29,487 nucleotides of DNA, taken from positions 1 through 29,487 of the IMG/VR virus record IMGVR_UViG_3300025168_000435. One strand, given 5' to 3'. Within the stretch, counting starts at the first letter, position 1. Each line of letters starts with the position of its first letter. The notes beneath the pieces were generated by a model. That model saw only the letters and a program-made list of their open reading frames with translations, was not told where the DNA came from and did not search any database. Below are positions 17,600 through 25,763 of the stretch, piece by piece. The translations under genes and the position numbers were made by a program. The stretch comes from a virus.

Positions 17600-19423
17600 T
17601 TAGTGGGTCTCAGCCCAGTTGTTTCCTATCTTAAAATCACCATCAAGAGGACAGCGAAGGTTAAAGAATTGCCCAGCTTCTCTGAACGATTCCACAATTA
17701 TTTCTCCCACTTGTTCAGCAAGAGGTTCACGAACTTGCACCTGAAGCTCGTCATGTATGTGTGCTACTTGAGCAGCATCACTCTTAGTAAATCCGGCAGC
17801 ATGGAACTTCTCATGTGCTAAGACTGTTGCCTTCTTCATGCACACTGCGGCGCCACTTTGCAGGAGAGTATTCAGTGCGGAGTGTTCGGAACGACAGCTC
17901 AACGGTCTACCGTCAAGACCTACTAAAGTTCCACGCTCTGAGAACGCTTGTTTAACCTGAGTCAGTAGCTGCTTCAATGCCGGCATCCCATTAAGGAATC
18001 GGGTCTGAAGCTTCTTACCCATCGCCGGCGAAACACCAATGGTCTCACCTATCTTGGCTGGTCCACCACCATAAAGCGTACAGTAAATTAGAGTCTTTGC
18101 TTTGTTGCGGCCGTTAGGGTCACTCCCCAAACCTGCAGCATTTTGATTAACGGAGTGGATGTCTCCCTCAAGTATCGCTTCGATGTAGTCATTGGACCAA
18201 CGCCCGGTGTAATGAGCGAGGATGCGTAGCTCAACTTGAGCGAGGTCTGCACCAACTAACTTATACCCAACTGGTACAGTGAATAGCTCACGACTCTCTT
18301 TTCCATAAGCCGAACCTACAGAGGTAGCTTGTGCAACATTAGGTCGGCTATGAGTACAACGCCCTGAGACGGCACCATTGTGATTTATGCGGCCATGTAT
18401 ACGTCCATCTTTCTCGAGCTTTAACCAAGCAGCATCACCATCACCAATCATACCAAGCCGTTTAGTAATCATCAGGAACTCATTAAGAAGTTTAGCCTCT
18501 GGGAACTTTAGTCTTGATAAAGTTTTCTCATCTACCTTTGCTCTACCATCCGGCGTGAACTCGGTTGGCTTCCACCCATAATGACTAATTAAAGCATTAG
18601 CTATTTGGACTCGACTGTTGGGGTTAAACTCAACACGCTTCACCTTGAACGGACCAGGTGTAAGTGTCTTACGTTCCTTCGCAGGGCAATCACCTTTACG
18701 TATAAACTTCTCACCGCTTGTAGGACTCAGCCAATACTGCCGCGTCTTCATTGTGGTTTCGGTAGCTGGGAAGACAGCAATCAGCTCGGACTCTATCTCT
18801 GCACGACGCTTCACTAAGTCTGCGTAGAGTATGTGAGCCCGTTCAATGTCAAACGCAAAACCTGTTTGCTGCTGTTCATCTAGGATTTTTGCGAAGGGTT
18901 GTTCTAATTCAATACAAGAAAGAGGGAGGGAGGACACATCTTCCCAAAGTTTTTCAGTTACCTCGAGGTCTTGAAGACAATACTCTCCCATCTCTGGCGA
19001 ATACTTCTCCCATGGGTTTTCCATAGACTCACCATACTCACCCTTGTAGCACCCTAGACGTAGGCCCCATGCTTTCAATGAGTGGCTACCTATAAGTTTG
19101 GGTTGGTAATCAGCACGACCATAGTCATCCTTCTTTATGTCTGCATGTTTAACTCGTGCCAGTATTAGTGTGTCACGTATGCTCCCACCAAACGTCCACT
19201 CTGGGTAGAGCTTTTGAATAACCGGGATGTCATATCCTTGTATGTTATGGCCAATCAAAGTCTTGGCTTGGGATAAAGCTCCAAGGCCTTCTTTAATCTG
19301 ATGTGGTTCAAATAAATGTTTCTCCCCGGTATCTAAATCAAGTACACCAATGCAGTGAATAGTGGATACGGTAGGGAGTAACCCATTTGTCTCTAGGTCA
19401 AAGATTAGTGTGTGGTCCTTCAT
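17600..19423 (-). CDS. Family A DNA polymerase with 3'-5' exonuclease (gp5-like)
   Basis: A 607-residue replicative polymerase, shorter than T7 gp5 (704 aa). The exonuclease domain starts at once with FDLETNG (D9, E11) and has D65 (HNIQGYD) and YCLQD (D152), so proofreading acids are present. Polymerase motif A is ADLAQVELR (D393), motif B is RNKAKTLIYCTLYGGG (R439, K443, Y447) and motif C is HIHDE (D558). Y447 is at the E. coli Pol I 762 position, as in T7 (Y526). A long thioredoxin-binding insertion like that of T7 is not evident. Its ATG overlaps the primase-helicase stop (TAATG). Confidence 0.96.
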   Translation of the reverse strand: MKDHTLIFDLETNGLLPTVSTIHCIGVLDLDTGEKHLFEPHQIKEGLGALSQAKTLIGHNIQGYDIPVIQKLYPEWTFGGSIRDTLILARVKHADIKKDDYGRADYQPKLIGSHSLKAWGLRLGCYKGEYGESMENPWEKYSPEMGEYCLQDLEVTEKLWEDVSSLPLSCIELEQPFAKILDEQQQTGFAFDIERAHILYADLVKRRAEIESELIAVFPATETTMKTRQYWLSPTSGEKFIRKGDCPAKERKTLTPGPFKVKRVEFNPNSRVQIANALISHYGWKPTEFTPDGRAKVDEKTLSRLKFPEAKLLNEFLMITKRLGMIGDGDAAWLKLEKDGRIHGRINHNGAVSGRCTHSRPNVAQATSVGSAYGKESRELFTVPVGYKLVGADLAQVELRILAHYTGRWSNDYIEAILEGDIHSVNQNAAGLGSDPNGRNKAKTLIYCTLYGGGPAKIGETIGVSPAMGKKLQTRFLNGMPALKQLLTQVKQAFSERGTLVGLDGRPLSCRSEHSALNTLLQSGAAVCMKKATVLAHEKFHAAGFTKSDAAQVAHIHDELQVQVREPLAEQVGEIIVESFREAGQFFNLRCPLDGDFKIGNNWAETH

Positions 19424-21039
19424 TAAAATTCAAAGTCGGCTTGAGTTGCTGGGGCAGTCGGTACAAACTGCATACGGTCCTTATCAAAATTAAGTGTCTG
19501 CATCACGCCAGTGTCCCCAGAGAATCTGTTCTTGAGGCATCGTGCTAATACATGGTTAGGATTCTCTTCATCCTGTTGGTCACGCTCGAGGCCAATGCAG
19601 ATGTCAGCAAGCCCAGCAATTTGAGTGGAACCTCGAAGGTGACTAAGAGATGTACGGCCGCCTTCTTCCATAGGCCTACCCTCAACACGTTTAAGGTGAC
19701 TCACTACGATGAGACCTATGTTTAGATTCTCTACCGCTTGACGTAGCTTAGTCATCACAGCGTCAATCCGCCGACGTTCATCACCTTGGTCTGCAGCCCC
19801 GGATAGCATCAGAGTGATGTGGTCTAAGAAGATATACTTGTAACCAGCATGAGCTAAGAACTTAATCTTACTCATCATGTTGTCTGGGTCTATGGAACCA
19901 AAGTGGTCGTAAAGAACAATGTTGTCCTCACCGAACACATCATCAAAAGCCTTGTCCAACTCATCTTGGTCAAGGTCATAGTTCAAGTGTAAAGCTTTGT
20001 GAGTATGTATACCTAGAAACTGTAAGGCCGACTGTCTTACATTCTCCTCGAGAGCAATGTAGGCGATGGGTGTTTGCTTACTTAGGTGGTATGCAATCTC
20101 GCGGCACAGTGTGCTCTTACCTATGCCGGTGCCGGCGGTAACTACAACCAGCTCTCCACGACGTAGGCCGTAAGTGGTTTTGTTAAACCCTTCCCATGGG
20201 TACTCGTGACTCTCGGCTTCAGAGAAGTCAGTGACTGCTGCATAAATTTCTTCCTTGAAAACTAAACCGTCAGGTCGGTGAGGTTTTGCTGACCACATGA
20301 CACTGACAAGTTCAGACTCACGACCAGCGACAAGCATGTCATTTACATCCTTCATGCCTTGAGGTAGTTGAGCGATGTGCGCTTTGCCTGGACTTAGTAA
20401 CGCTGCACATTCAACGGCAGCATCACGCCCCGGCTTATCCTCATCGAACATAAAGATGACTTTGTCGAATAACTCAACGAACTCAATGTTGTTACAGATG
20501 GCACGTGATGCTGACTGCGCCCCATTCGGGATACCAACCACCGGCCACTTCAAGTTTTGTACTTGCGCCATTGAGCATGTATCAATCTCACCCTCACAGA
20601 TAACCAGTTGTTTGCCACCTGACCAGAGGTGCTGGCCAAACAGTGTCATCTTCTTGGCTTCCCCCACGATGGAGAAGTTCTTGTTAGAGTCACGTAACTT
20701 CTGAGCGACTACACGTCCGTCACCATCTCGGTAACTAGCTACTTGATACTTATCAGTAATGCCATAGCCATACTTGCGGCATGTGTCCTCTCGAAGTTTT
20801 CTTTTGGGTATGTCTCCATACTCCACAGATAAAAAGTTTTGTGTGCTTGTGGGTGTCATTGGTTCTGGTGTTGTTTTGTTTTGTGTCTGTTTATGTATCG
20901 AACAACTGAAGCAGTATTCGTGGTCTGTGTAGACAGCCCTTGCATCACTGCTCCCACAGTCTTCACAAGGGCCATGCTTTAAGAACCTACTATCTTCAGT
21001 TTCATTTCGACGCTCGGCTGTGTGTGTTTCTCCGCCCAT
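19423..21039 (-). CDS. Bifunctional primase-helicase (gp4-like)
   Basis: A 538-residue fusion of primase and replicative helicase. The N-terminal zinc module has C25, C28, C43 and C46. The Toprim part shows CEGEID (E149) and FMFDEDKPG (D199, D201). The RecA-like helicase domain has Walker A GTGIGKST at 303-310, Walker B YIFLDH at 402-407 and VVSHLKR. The C-terminal tail ends in DFEF, a terminal Phe as in T7 gp4, which contacts the polymerase. The ATG has a good Shine-Dalgarno (AGGAAAG) although it lies 61 nt inside the preceding resolvase gene. Confidence 0.96.
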   Translation of the reverse strand: MGGETHTAERRNETEDSRFLKHGPCEDCGSSDARAVYTDHEYCFSCSIHKQTQNKTTPEPMTPTSTQNFLSVEYGDIPKRKLREDTCRKYGYGITDKYQVASYRDGDGRVVAQKLRDSNKNFSIVGEAKKMTLFGQHLWSGGKQLVICEGEIDTCSMAQVQNLKWPVVGIPNGAQSASRAICNNIEFVELFDKVIFMFDEDKPGRDAAVECAALLSPGKAHIAQLPQGMKDVNDMLVAGRESELVSVMWSAKPHRPDGLVFKEEIYAAVTDFSEAESHEYPWEGFNKTTYGLRRGELVVVTAGTGIGKSTLCREIAYHLSKQTPIAYIALEENVRQSALQFLGIHTHKALHLNYDLDQDELDKAFDDVFGEDNIVLYDHFGSIDPDNMMSKIKFLAHAGYKYIFLDHITLMLSGAADQGDERRRIDAVMTKLRQAVENLNIGLIVVSHLKRVEGRPMEEGGRTSLSHLRGSTQIAGLADICIGLERDQQDEENPNHVLARCLKNRFSGDTGVMQTLNFDKDRMQFVPTAPATQADFEF

Positions 21040-21389
21040 TCTTTCCTGCCTTTAACGGCTATGATTTGATTGTCATCAACGATGATTAAACCTTGGATGC
21101 TATCTTGAATCCCTTTAAGTAAGTTATCTACATCACATCGTGGGTAATCTAACTTCGTTGACTTTGGTTGTTGTAGTCGGAATGTAAATTCACACTCGAC
21201 TGTTTGTGTTAGGGGTAAATCTTTTCGACTTACCCCAGATTTTATTATGGCCTCTTCGATAGCTGCTGGTGCTGCCTTGCGGAATGCTGTGTAACGCTTC
21301 CCGTAATAGGTGCCCCATTTGCTTATCCTTGGCCGGCTGGCTGGTACTGGTGATATTGGTATACTGAACTTAAGTGACTTACGTCTCAC
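20979..21389 (-). CDS. rusA: RusA-family Holliday junction resolvase
   Basis: A 136-residue protein with the RusA pattern: basic N-terminus with SPVPASRPR, then CDVDNLLKGIQDSIQGLIIVDDNQIIAVKGRK. D86, D88, K92 and D105/D106 match the spacing of catalytic D70, D72, K76 and D91 in E. coli RusA. RusA dimers cut four-way DNA junctions. In T7 this slot is held by endonuclease I (gp3), which has the same resolving job but a different fold, so this looks like a functional replacement. The GTG start shares one base with the SSB stop (TAGTG), and the end overlaps primase-helicase by 61 nt. Confidence 0.85.
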   Translation of the reverse strand: MRRKSLKFSIPISPVPASRPRISKWGTYYGKRYTAFRKAAPAAIEEAIIKSGVSRKDLPLTQTVECEFTFRLQQPKSTKLDYPRCDVDNLLKGIQDSIQGLIIVDDNQIIAVKGRKEWAEKHTQPSVEMKLKIVGS

Positions 21390-22018
21390 TAAAAGTCAGC
21401 GCCACTAAAGACGTCGGCTGCTGGTGCTTCCTCCACACCTGCGTATCCGTCTTCAGCGTCAAACAATTTTTCACCCATGTCACCGCCCGGTGTGTAGGTC
21501 TTAAGGTCGATGAGTTGCACAATCTTCATACGAAGCGTCATCCCAACTTTACCTGCGATGTTCCAGCAGTATGGCTCAAAGGCGATACGTAATACTGAAC
21601 CACCACCCACCTTATCGACGGGCTTTTGGATTGGTTGGTTTTGTGCTGACTTCCAGACAATGGAGTTTATCCATGTCTCACCGGTCTTATTATTCTTACC
21701 CTCTGCCTTAAGCTTAAACTTAAAAGCAGTCTCGCCAGTAGGTTCCTGGGTGTCCTTATCCAATACCTCTGAGTAAGGTATAGCATCATGCTTCTTAAGC
21801 TTGCGGCCTTCCTGCTCGGAGAAACGCTTTAGTTCAGCGTTGTGAAAAGCTTCAAGACTTGCTTGGAACTTAGCACTGTCCTCGACAGACGGAATAAGTT
21901 GAACCTTGTACTCAGGAGCGTTGCCGTATTTAGCGGCATACTCATGGTCCGGTTCGTTAAGGTAAGGGAAACGTGCAACGCCTCGAGGGCTTGCTTGAAG
22001 ATTGTGTTTTGCGCTCAT
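21389..22018 (-). CDS. Single-stranded DNA-binding protein (gp2.5-like)
   Basis: A 209-residue protein of the T7 gp2.5 family (T7: 232 aa). It opens with ASPRGVARFPYLNEPDHEY, has an OB-fold-like core (GETAFKFKLKAE, GGGSVLRIAFEPYCWNIAGKVGMTLRMKIVQLIDL) and ends in an acidic tail (residues about 186-209) with a final Phe (SGADF). In T7 the acidic tail and terminal Phe dock on polymerase and helicase. The start has a good Shine-Dalgarno (AGGAG, 6-7 nt before the ATG), placed just after the RNA polymerase stop. Confidence 0.94.
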   Translation of the reverse strand: MSAKHNLQASPRGVARFPYLNEPDHEYAAKYGNAPEYKVQLIPSVEDSAKFQASLEAFHNAELKRFSEQEGRKLKKHDAIPYSEVLDKDTQEPTGETAFKFKLKAEGKNNKTGETWINSIVWKSAQNQPIQKPVDKVGGGSVLRIAFEPYCWNIAGKVGMTLRMKIVQLIDLKTYTPGGDMGEKLFDAEDGYAGVEEAPAADVFSGADF

Positions 22019-22027
22019 GTGTAACTC

Positions 22028-24388
22028 CTAGTTAAAGAAATAGAGAGAATTAAAAACCGAAGATGGGAGCATATTTCCAAGCTTCGGGGGTTGCGGGAGG
22101 TCAACTCCCGTCAACTGTTCACACAATTCGGCGCGGAACTCAGCGAGTACATCCCTATCAAAAAGAGACGAGGCTGATTCTCGGACGGCTTGAGCTAGTT
22201 GAGGTAAATCTGCGGCGTGACATCCGTAACTATCGTGCACCATTGAGAAGTGCGTTACGTTTGTTGCATTACAAATTGTCTCTACCATTAAAGCTGCGTC
22301 GAAAGAGTGTGTGAAGTTCGCAGTTATAGTTTGTCGTTGTCTACGACTGCTTATGACCGGAGTAGGTTCCTGGACATAAGATACATGATAGCGTTTCCCA
22401 AGATTAGTTCTTACCTTTCTTGCGCTTTTCTTAAAATAAAGGTTGGTAACTTCAAGCCCTGTTGGAACGGTCCATGTGATGGGTTTGGCTTCTTGAGTCG
22501 CAAGTGTTGCACAAAGTTGAAGGTAGTCCTTACCCTCTAAGACTGCAGGTATGTGGTTAGGTAGTACCTTCCAAAGAAGTTGAGCAAGATAGTTGGCACC
22601 AACAAAGTCGTTCTTCCAGTTAGGAACAAGGCCATCTTCACGCTGCTTCTGAAGCCAATCAAAGATAGTTCGAGAGACACCCTGTAGTGTGGCCGAGTAA
22701 GGCACAATCATTACGGCACCCTTGACGGTGCTTCGGTCAATGCCTATGCGGCGCCACTCTTGTGAGTAGAACCCATCATCTAGTTTACTGATAACATCAT
22801 CAGCTACAGCTCGGTATAAGTCCTGTGGGGTCTCAGAGTACGTGCAGTTAGTTGCTACGCCAGTCTCCTCATCTCTCCGAATCAACGCCCAAATCTGACA
22901 GCCATTGTTTGTACCATCAACATGGCATGGTAGGTAACTCGGGGTCTTTGGTTCGCAAAGGATAGAGTGGTACTCAATAAGCCAAGCTAAGAACTGGAAG
23001 GGTTCTTTAGCATCAACCCAAAAGCTCATGTAGTTTAATGGGTCATGCCCGGCGTTGAAGATAAGCTTTGTGTTTTCCTCAACCCATGCAACACGCTCAT
23101 CAAGAGTTAAACTAGAGTGACCATAGTGATTGGCACCCTTCACCTTGTAAGCCTTGAAGTGTTCTTCTTCAGTAAGTGGTTTACCTTTAGAGAACTGAAG
23201 GAGACCTCGAGATAAATCATCTCCTTGGTTGTTTAGTCCAACCGGTACGGAATACATCCGACCTCTGAAGTCTAACTGTTGAGGTAAGAAGAACTCTGAT
23301 ACTGAACTGAACTCCTCTGCTTGTTGAATGAGTCGAGCAACAGTTAGCTTCCTGGTCTTCATCTTATTGTTTGTTGCAATAACACGTGCCTTCTCCGCAC
23401 CATATTGTTTACGTGCTTCCACGTTAGTGCTGATGTCTGTTGGTACTGTTGGGAAAGGGATAGGTTCACGCATAGGTAAACCAGTGACGGCGATGTTGTT
23501 CTTGTATAAGTGTTGAACCACTTCAAGCATACGTCCATTGACTGACCAGCCGGTGTCCTGCACTCGGTTGATAGCGTCATAAACTTTAGGCATCGCCTCC
23601 GGTGTAAACTTAGAGAGGTCACGTTGTGACTTAACAAGTGTAAGTGGTGTGTCAATGTAGCCACCAACATCCGGTGCACCCCACGACAACGGTTGAACAA
23701 CCATTGGTGTGTACAGTGGGCGCAACTCCTCACGAAAACCATGAGCCTTCTCTAGCCAATCAACCATCGCATCAGTAGGAACAACCACGCTACGGTTACG
23801 GTTACGCCTTGCGTCATAGCTGGTCTGCACTTCGACAACACCAGTTGACTTAATGAACAACTCAAGGCCGACAACACCGGCCCTTATCTTTTCATCAATA
23901 GTCCATGCGTTGCTTTCAATGTTGATTGCCTTACGTAAAGCACCAAGTAAGAACTCACCTTGGCGTCTGCTGCCTCGGTCAGTCCATGTTGACTTCTGAA
24001 TGAGTCTAAATGTTTTAGGGTCTTGAATGCGGAAGGCTTCAAGTCGTGCCTCTTGTGACAGTGCGGTGCCTATTGAAAGATGCAGAGCAGTGATTGATTT
24101 AGCAGTGGTGATTGAGTTAAGTACCGCACGACTGATAAGTAGAGCAGTAGTCTGAGAAGGTAAGGCAGACATTAGTGGTAAAGCGGCGTGACCTCTGCCA
24201 GCTCTACGTCCGGCGTGTTCTTTCCAGCCGTCTAACTCTTGTTCTACAAAGGGAGTCAACCGAGACAACGAAAGACGGCCAACAGCAGTCTCTGTTTCTT
24301 CTTCATTCTCCTTATAGTGGCTAACTGTGGTGCGGTACCTATGCTTTGCCTTATCCTTAGCAGCTTGTTCTAGTTCTATTTCGTCCAT
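22028..24388 (-). CDS. T7-type single-subunit RNA polymerase (gp1-like)
   Basis: From the ATG at 24388 it is 786 residues; T7 gp1 is 883. It transcribes the phage middle and late genes. In this numbering the catalytic Asp of CHVDGTNNG is D491, the fingers show TVKGAVMIVPY (K556, Y564) and the second catalytic Asp is D719 in HDSYG. The conserved QQLDFRGRMYSVPVG lies near 371-385 and the protein ends SLYFFN, the aromatic foot usual in the family. The frame is open 13 codons further upstream, but MDEIELEQAAKDKAKHR is the likely start. It is the first gene after attP, as in marine T7-like phages with an integrase. Confidence 0.95.
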   Translation of the reverse strand: MDEIELEQAAKDKAKHRYRTTVSHYKENEEETETAVGRLSLSRLTPFVEQELDGWKEHAGRRAGRGHAALPLMSALPSQTTALLISRAVLNSITTAKSITALHLSIGTALSQEARLEAFRIQDPKTFRLIQKSTWTDRGSRRQGEFLLGALRKAINIESNAWTIDEKIRAGVVGLELFIKSTGVVEVQTSYDARRNRNRSVVVPTDAMVDWLEKAHGFREELRPLYTPMVVQPLSWGAPDVGGYIDTPLTLVKSQRDLSKFTPEAMPKVYDAINRVQDTGWSVNGRMLEVVQHLYKNNIAVTGLPMREPIPFPTVPTDISTNVEARKQYGAEKARVIATNNKMKTRKLTVARLIQQAEEFSSVSEFFLPQQLDFRGRMYSVPVGLNNQGDDLSRGLLQFSKGKPLTEEEHFKAYKVKGANHYGHSSLTLDERVAWVEENTKLIFNAGHDPLNYMSFWVDAKEPFQFLAWLIEYHSILCEPKTPSYLPCHVDGTNNGCQIWALIRRDEETGVATNCTYSETPQDLYRAVADDVISKLDDGFYSQEWRRIGIDRSTVKGAVMIVPYSATLQGVSRTIFDWLQKQREDGLVPNWKNDFVGANYLAQLLWKVLPNHIPAVLEGKDYLQLCATLATQEAKPITWTVPTGLEVTNLYFKKSARKVRTNLGKRYHVSYVQEPTPVISSRRQRQTITANFTHSFDAALMVETICNATNVTHFSMVHDSYGCHAADLPQLAQAVRESASSLFDRDVLAEFRAELCEQLTGVDLPQPPKLGNMLPSSVFNSLYFFN

Positions 24389-24479
24389 GATGTTTAGCCA
24401 CATACTCTGCCACAAAAGTGGCCACACTTACCGCAAAATGGTAGCGGCTGTGGATTAAGTGTCTGGTGTAGTTGTGAGA

Positions 24480-24502
24480 AAAAAGTGTGGCGTGTGGCTG
24501 AT
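24480..24502. repeat. Left arm-type repeat pair of attP
   Basis: Two adjacent 11-bp words, AAAAAGTGTGG (24480-24490) and GTGTGGCTGAT (24492-24502), each recur exactly inverted at 24607-24633 on the other side of the tRNA half. They begin one base from the core. Inverted copies around a core are what integrase arm-binding sites look like. Confidence 0.65.
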
Positions 24503-24503
24503 A

Positions 24504-24547
24504 CAGGTACCTGAAACCTGCGCGTATACCAATTCCGCCACCTGGGC
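24504..24547 (-). other. attP: Probable attP core: 5' half of tRNA-Leu(CAG)
   Basis: On the minus strand 44 nt read as a tRNA-Leu gene from position 1 to the end of the anticodon stem: acceptor arm GCCCAGG (24547-24541), TG, the D-arm with GGCGGAATTGG, and a perfect anticodon arm CAGGT-TTCAGGT-ACCTG (24520-24504), anticodon CAG at 24513-24511. The variable arm, T-arm and 3' acceptor strand are missing, so it is not a working tRNA. It lies about 110 nt after the integrase stop. In cyanophage P-SSP7 a 42-bp match to host tRNA-Leu follows int in the same way. Crossover in the anticodon loop is the usual choice for tyrosine integrases using tRNAs. Confidence 0.85.
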
Positions 24548-24606
24548 CCATAGAAACCACCACTTTCTGAGTGTTCCACGGTGTGATGACCACTGGTATA
24601 GGCCAC

Positions 24607-24633
24607 ATCAGCCACACAATTACCACACTTTTT
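24607..24633. repeat. Right arm-type repeat pair of attP
   Basis: ATCAGCCACAC (24607-24617) and CCACACTTTTT (24623-24633) are exact inverted copies of the left arm words, here 5 bp apart instead of 1. A shortened further copy of the same word, CCACACTTA, lies at 24422-24430. The pair ends 22 bp from the integrase stop. Confidence 0.65.
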
Positions 24634-24655
24634 ATCTCTGAGTAACATTAGTTAT

Positions 24656-25699
24656 TTATGCCAGTGCATCTAGTTTTTGAATGGCCATAACTGAGTTCAG
24701 TGGGCTTAGGTGACTGTAACGCAGAGTTGTTTTTATATCTACGTGACCAGCCAAGTTAGCAACCACTGGTAGACTCTCACCATGCTGCACTAAGAGGCTA
24801 CAGAACGTATGTCGGCACGTGTGCCATATAAAGTCTTTATCTTCATGCTTACCTAGTATTTTCCTGAGACGCTCCCAGGCGGAACGGCAGGTGCTCTTAG
24901 AGAGACGAGTAAACGGCCCGTCTTGTTGGTACTGAACGTCCACCCCACGTGGATAGACAGCGCTGAATGCTCGGCGTGTCAGTGGGATGGTGCGGTCTGG
25001 GCTACTGGTGTGTTTACCACCATGTATGAATACAGCATGGTCATCTCCCCATGGGCGTATGTCCTTAAACTCAATGGTCAATGCTTCCATCAACCGAAGG
25101 CCAGTGTCGCACATGAATTGAAAGAGCCGGGCATAGTCCCCGTCACCAAGTGTGTTAAAGGCAGTGATGATTTTCTCTTGCTCCGGCATACTGTAATAAC
25201 TGATACGAGTTAAGCGTTCCGGCCTACGTTCTATCGCAGGACGCCGGCGAACCCAACCACGTTTATAAGCATGTCGAAATAAAACAGACAGGCAGCTTAA
25301 CTTTCTGTTAATCGTGCCATCAGCTTTGCCCTTCTCTCGGAGATGCAAGACAAAGTTATCAATACTAACTTCATCTATTTCATCCATCTTCTTAAGTGGG
25401 CCAAAGTAATCCACCAGAGCATGAGTGTTAAGTACAGCAGTACGTTCCCCACGTTGACCGGACCAACGGTGTGTTATCACATCGTCGATACAATCTTGTA
25501 ATGTTTTACCTTGGCTACGTGCCTTGTAGACTCGCATGTCTACGGTCTTACCATTCATAACATCAGCTTCAGTCTTGGCTGCCCAAGCTTCAGCATCATG
25601 CTCAGTCTTGAATGATTTCCTTAAGCGGCCGTTAGGTAAGCTCGAGTGTCTTACTTGAGCTTCCCAACTGTTGCCGCGTGGTGTTACTGATTTAGTCAA
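24656..25699 (-). CDS. int: Tyrosine integrase
   Basis: A 347-residue phage integrase. The catalytic set is complete: R202 (CDTGLRLMEAL), K229 (HGGKHTS), H293 and R296 (HTCRHTF), H319 (LAGHVD) and nucleophile Y328 (TLRYSHL). Residues 1-50 look like an arm-binding N-terminal domain (GNSWEAQVRHSSLPNGRLRKSF, then EAEAWA-like text), and 65-160 like the SAM-type core-binding domain. The start is a TTG with a perfect AGGAGG 5 nt upstream; no ATG fits. The enzyme would act on the half-tRNA site just downstream. No excisionase was recognised nearby. Confidence 0.95.
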   Translation of the reverse strand: MTKSVTPRGNSWEAQVRHSSLPNGRLRKSFKTEHDAEAWAAKTEADVMNGKTVDMRVYKARSQGKTLQDCIDDVITHRWSGQRGERTAVLNTHALVDYFGPLKKMDEIDEVSIDNFVLHLREKGKADGTINRKLSCLSVLFRHAYKRGWVRRRPAIERRPERLTRISYYSMPEQEKIITAFNTLGDGDYARLFQFMCDTGLRLMEALTIEFKDIRPWGDDHAVFIHGGKHTSSPDRTIPLTRRAFSAVYPRGVDVQYQQDGPFTRLSKSTCRSAWERLRKILGKHEDKDFIWHTCRHTFCSLLVQHGESLPVVANLAGHVDIKTTLRYSHLSPLNSVMAIQKLDALA

Positions 25700-25704
25700 C
25701 TTGT

Positions 25705-25710
25705 CCTCCT
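25705..25710 (-). promoter_or_regulatory. Shine-Dalgarno fixing the integrase TTG start
   Basis: AGGAGG on the minus strand, 5 nt before TTG at 25699. It is the strongest ribosome-binding site in the right half of the window, where most genes rely on overlaps or AT-rich leaders. Confidence 0.8.
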
Positions 25711-25763
25711 ATGTTGTGACGTGTGTTTTTAATGTTGTGGGTATGGGATTTCAATACCCTTAT
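25711..25763 (-). promoter_or_regulatory. Spacer upstream of int: small hairpin and repeats
   Basis: The spacer holds a hairpin GGGTAT...ATACCC (25739-25759, 9-nt loop) directly after the preceding stop, one copy of the word ACCCACAAC (minus strand, 25742-25734) and two direct copies of CACAACAT 21 bp apart (minus strand, near 25739 and 25718). Such a layout fits a promoter or operator for int, but no sigma-70 boxes are convincing. Confidence 0.35.

Noticed and set aside
24500-24550. A complete tRNA-Leu gene.
   Set aside because: No T-arm and no 3' acceptor strand (CCTGGGC) follow within 130 nt; only the 5' half is present.
24394-24648. An 84-codon minus-strand frame with CGNC and CGKCGHFC between int and RNA polymerase.
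   Set aside because: It reads through the attP core and arm repeats; the Cys pairs come from repeated GTGTGG words. The DNA role explains the sequence better.
25739-25759. The GGGTAT/ATACCC hairpin as an intrinsic terminator.
   Set aside because: On the transcribed minus strand no T-run follows; the T-rich flank is only on the plus strand, where no gene is seen.
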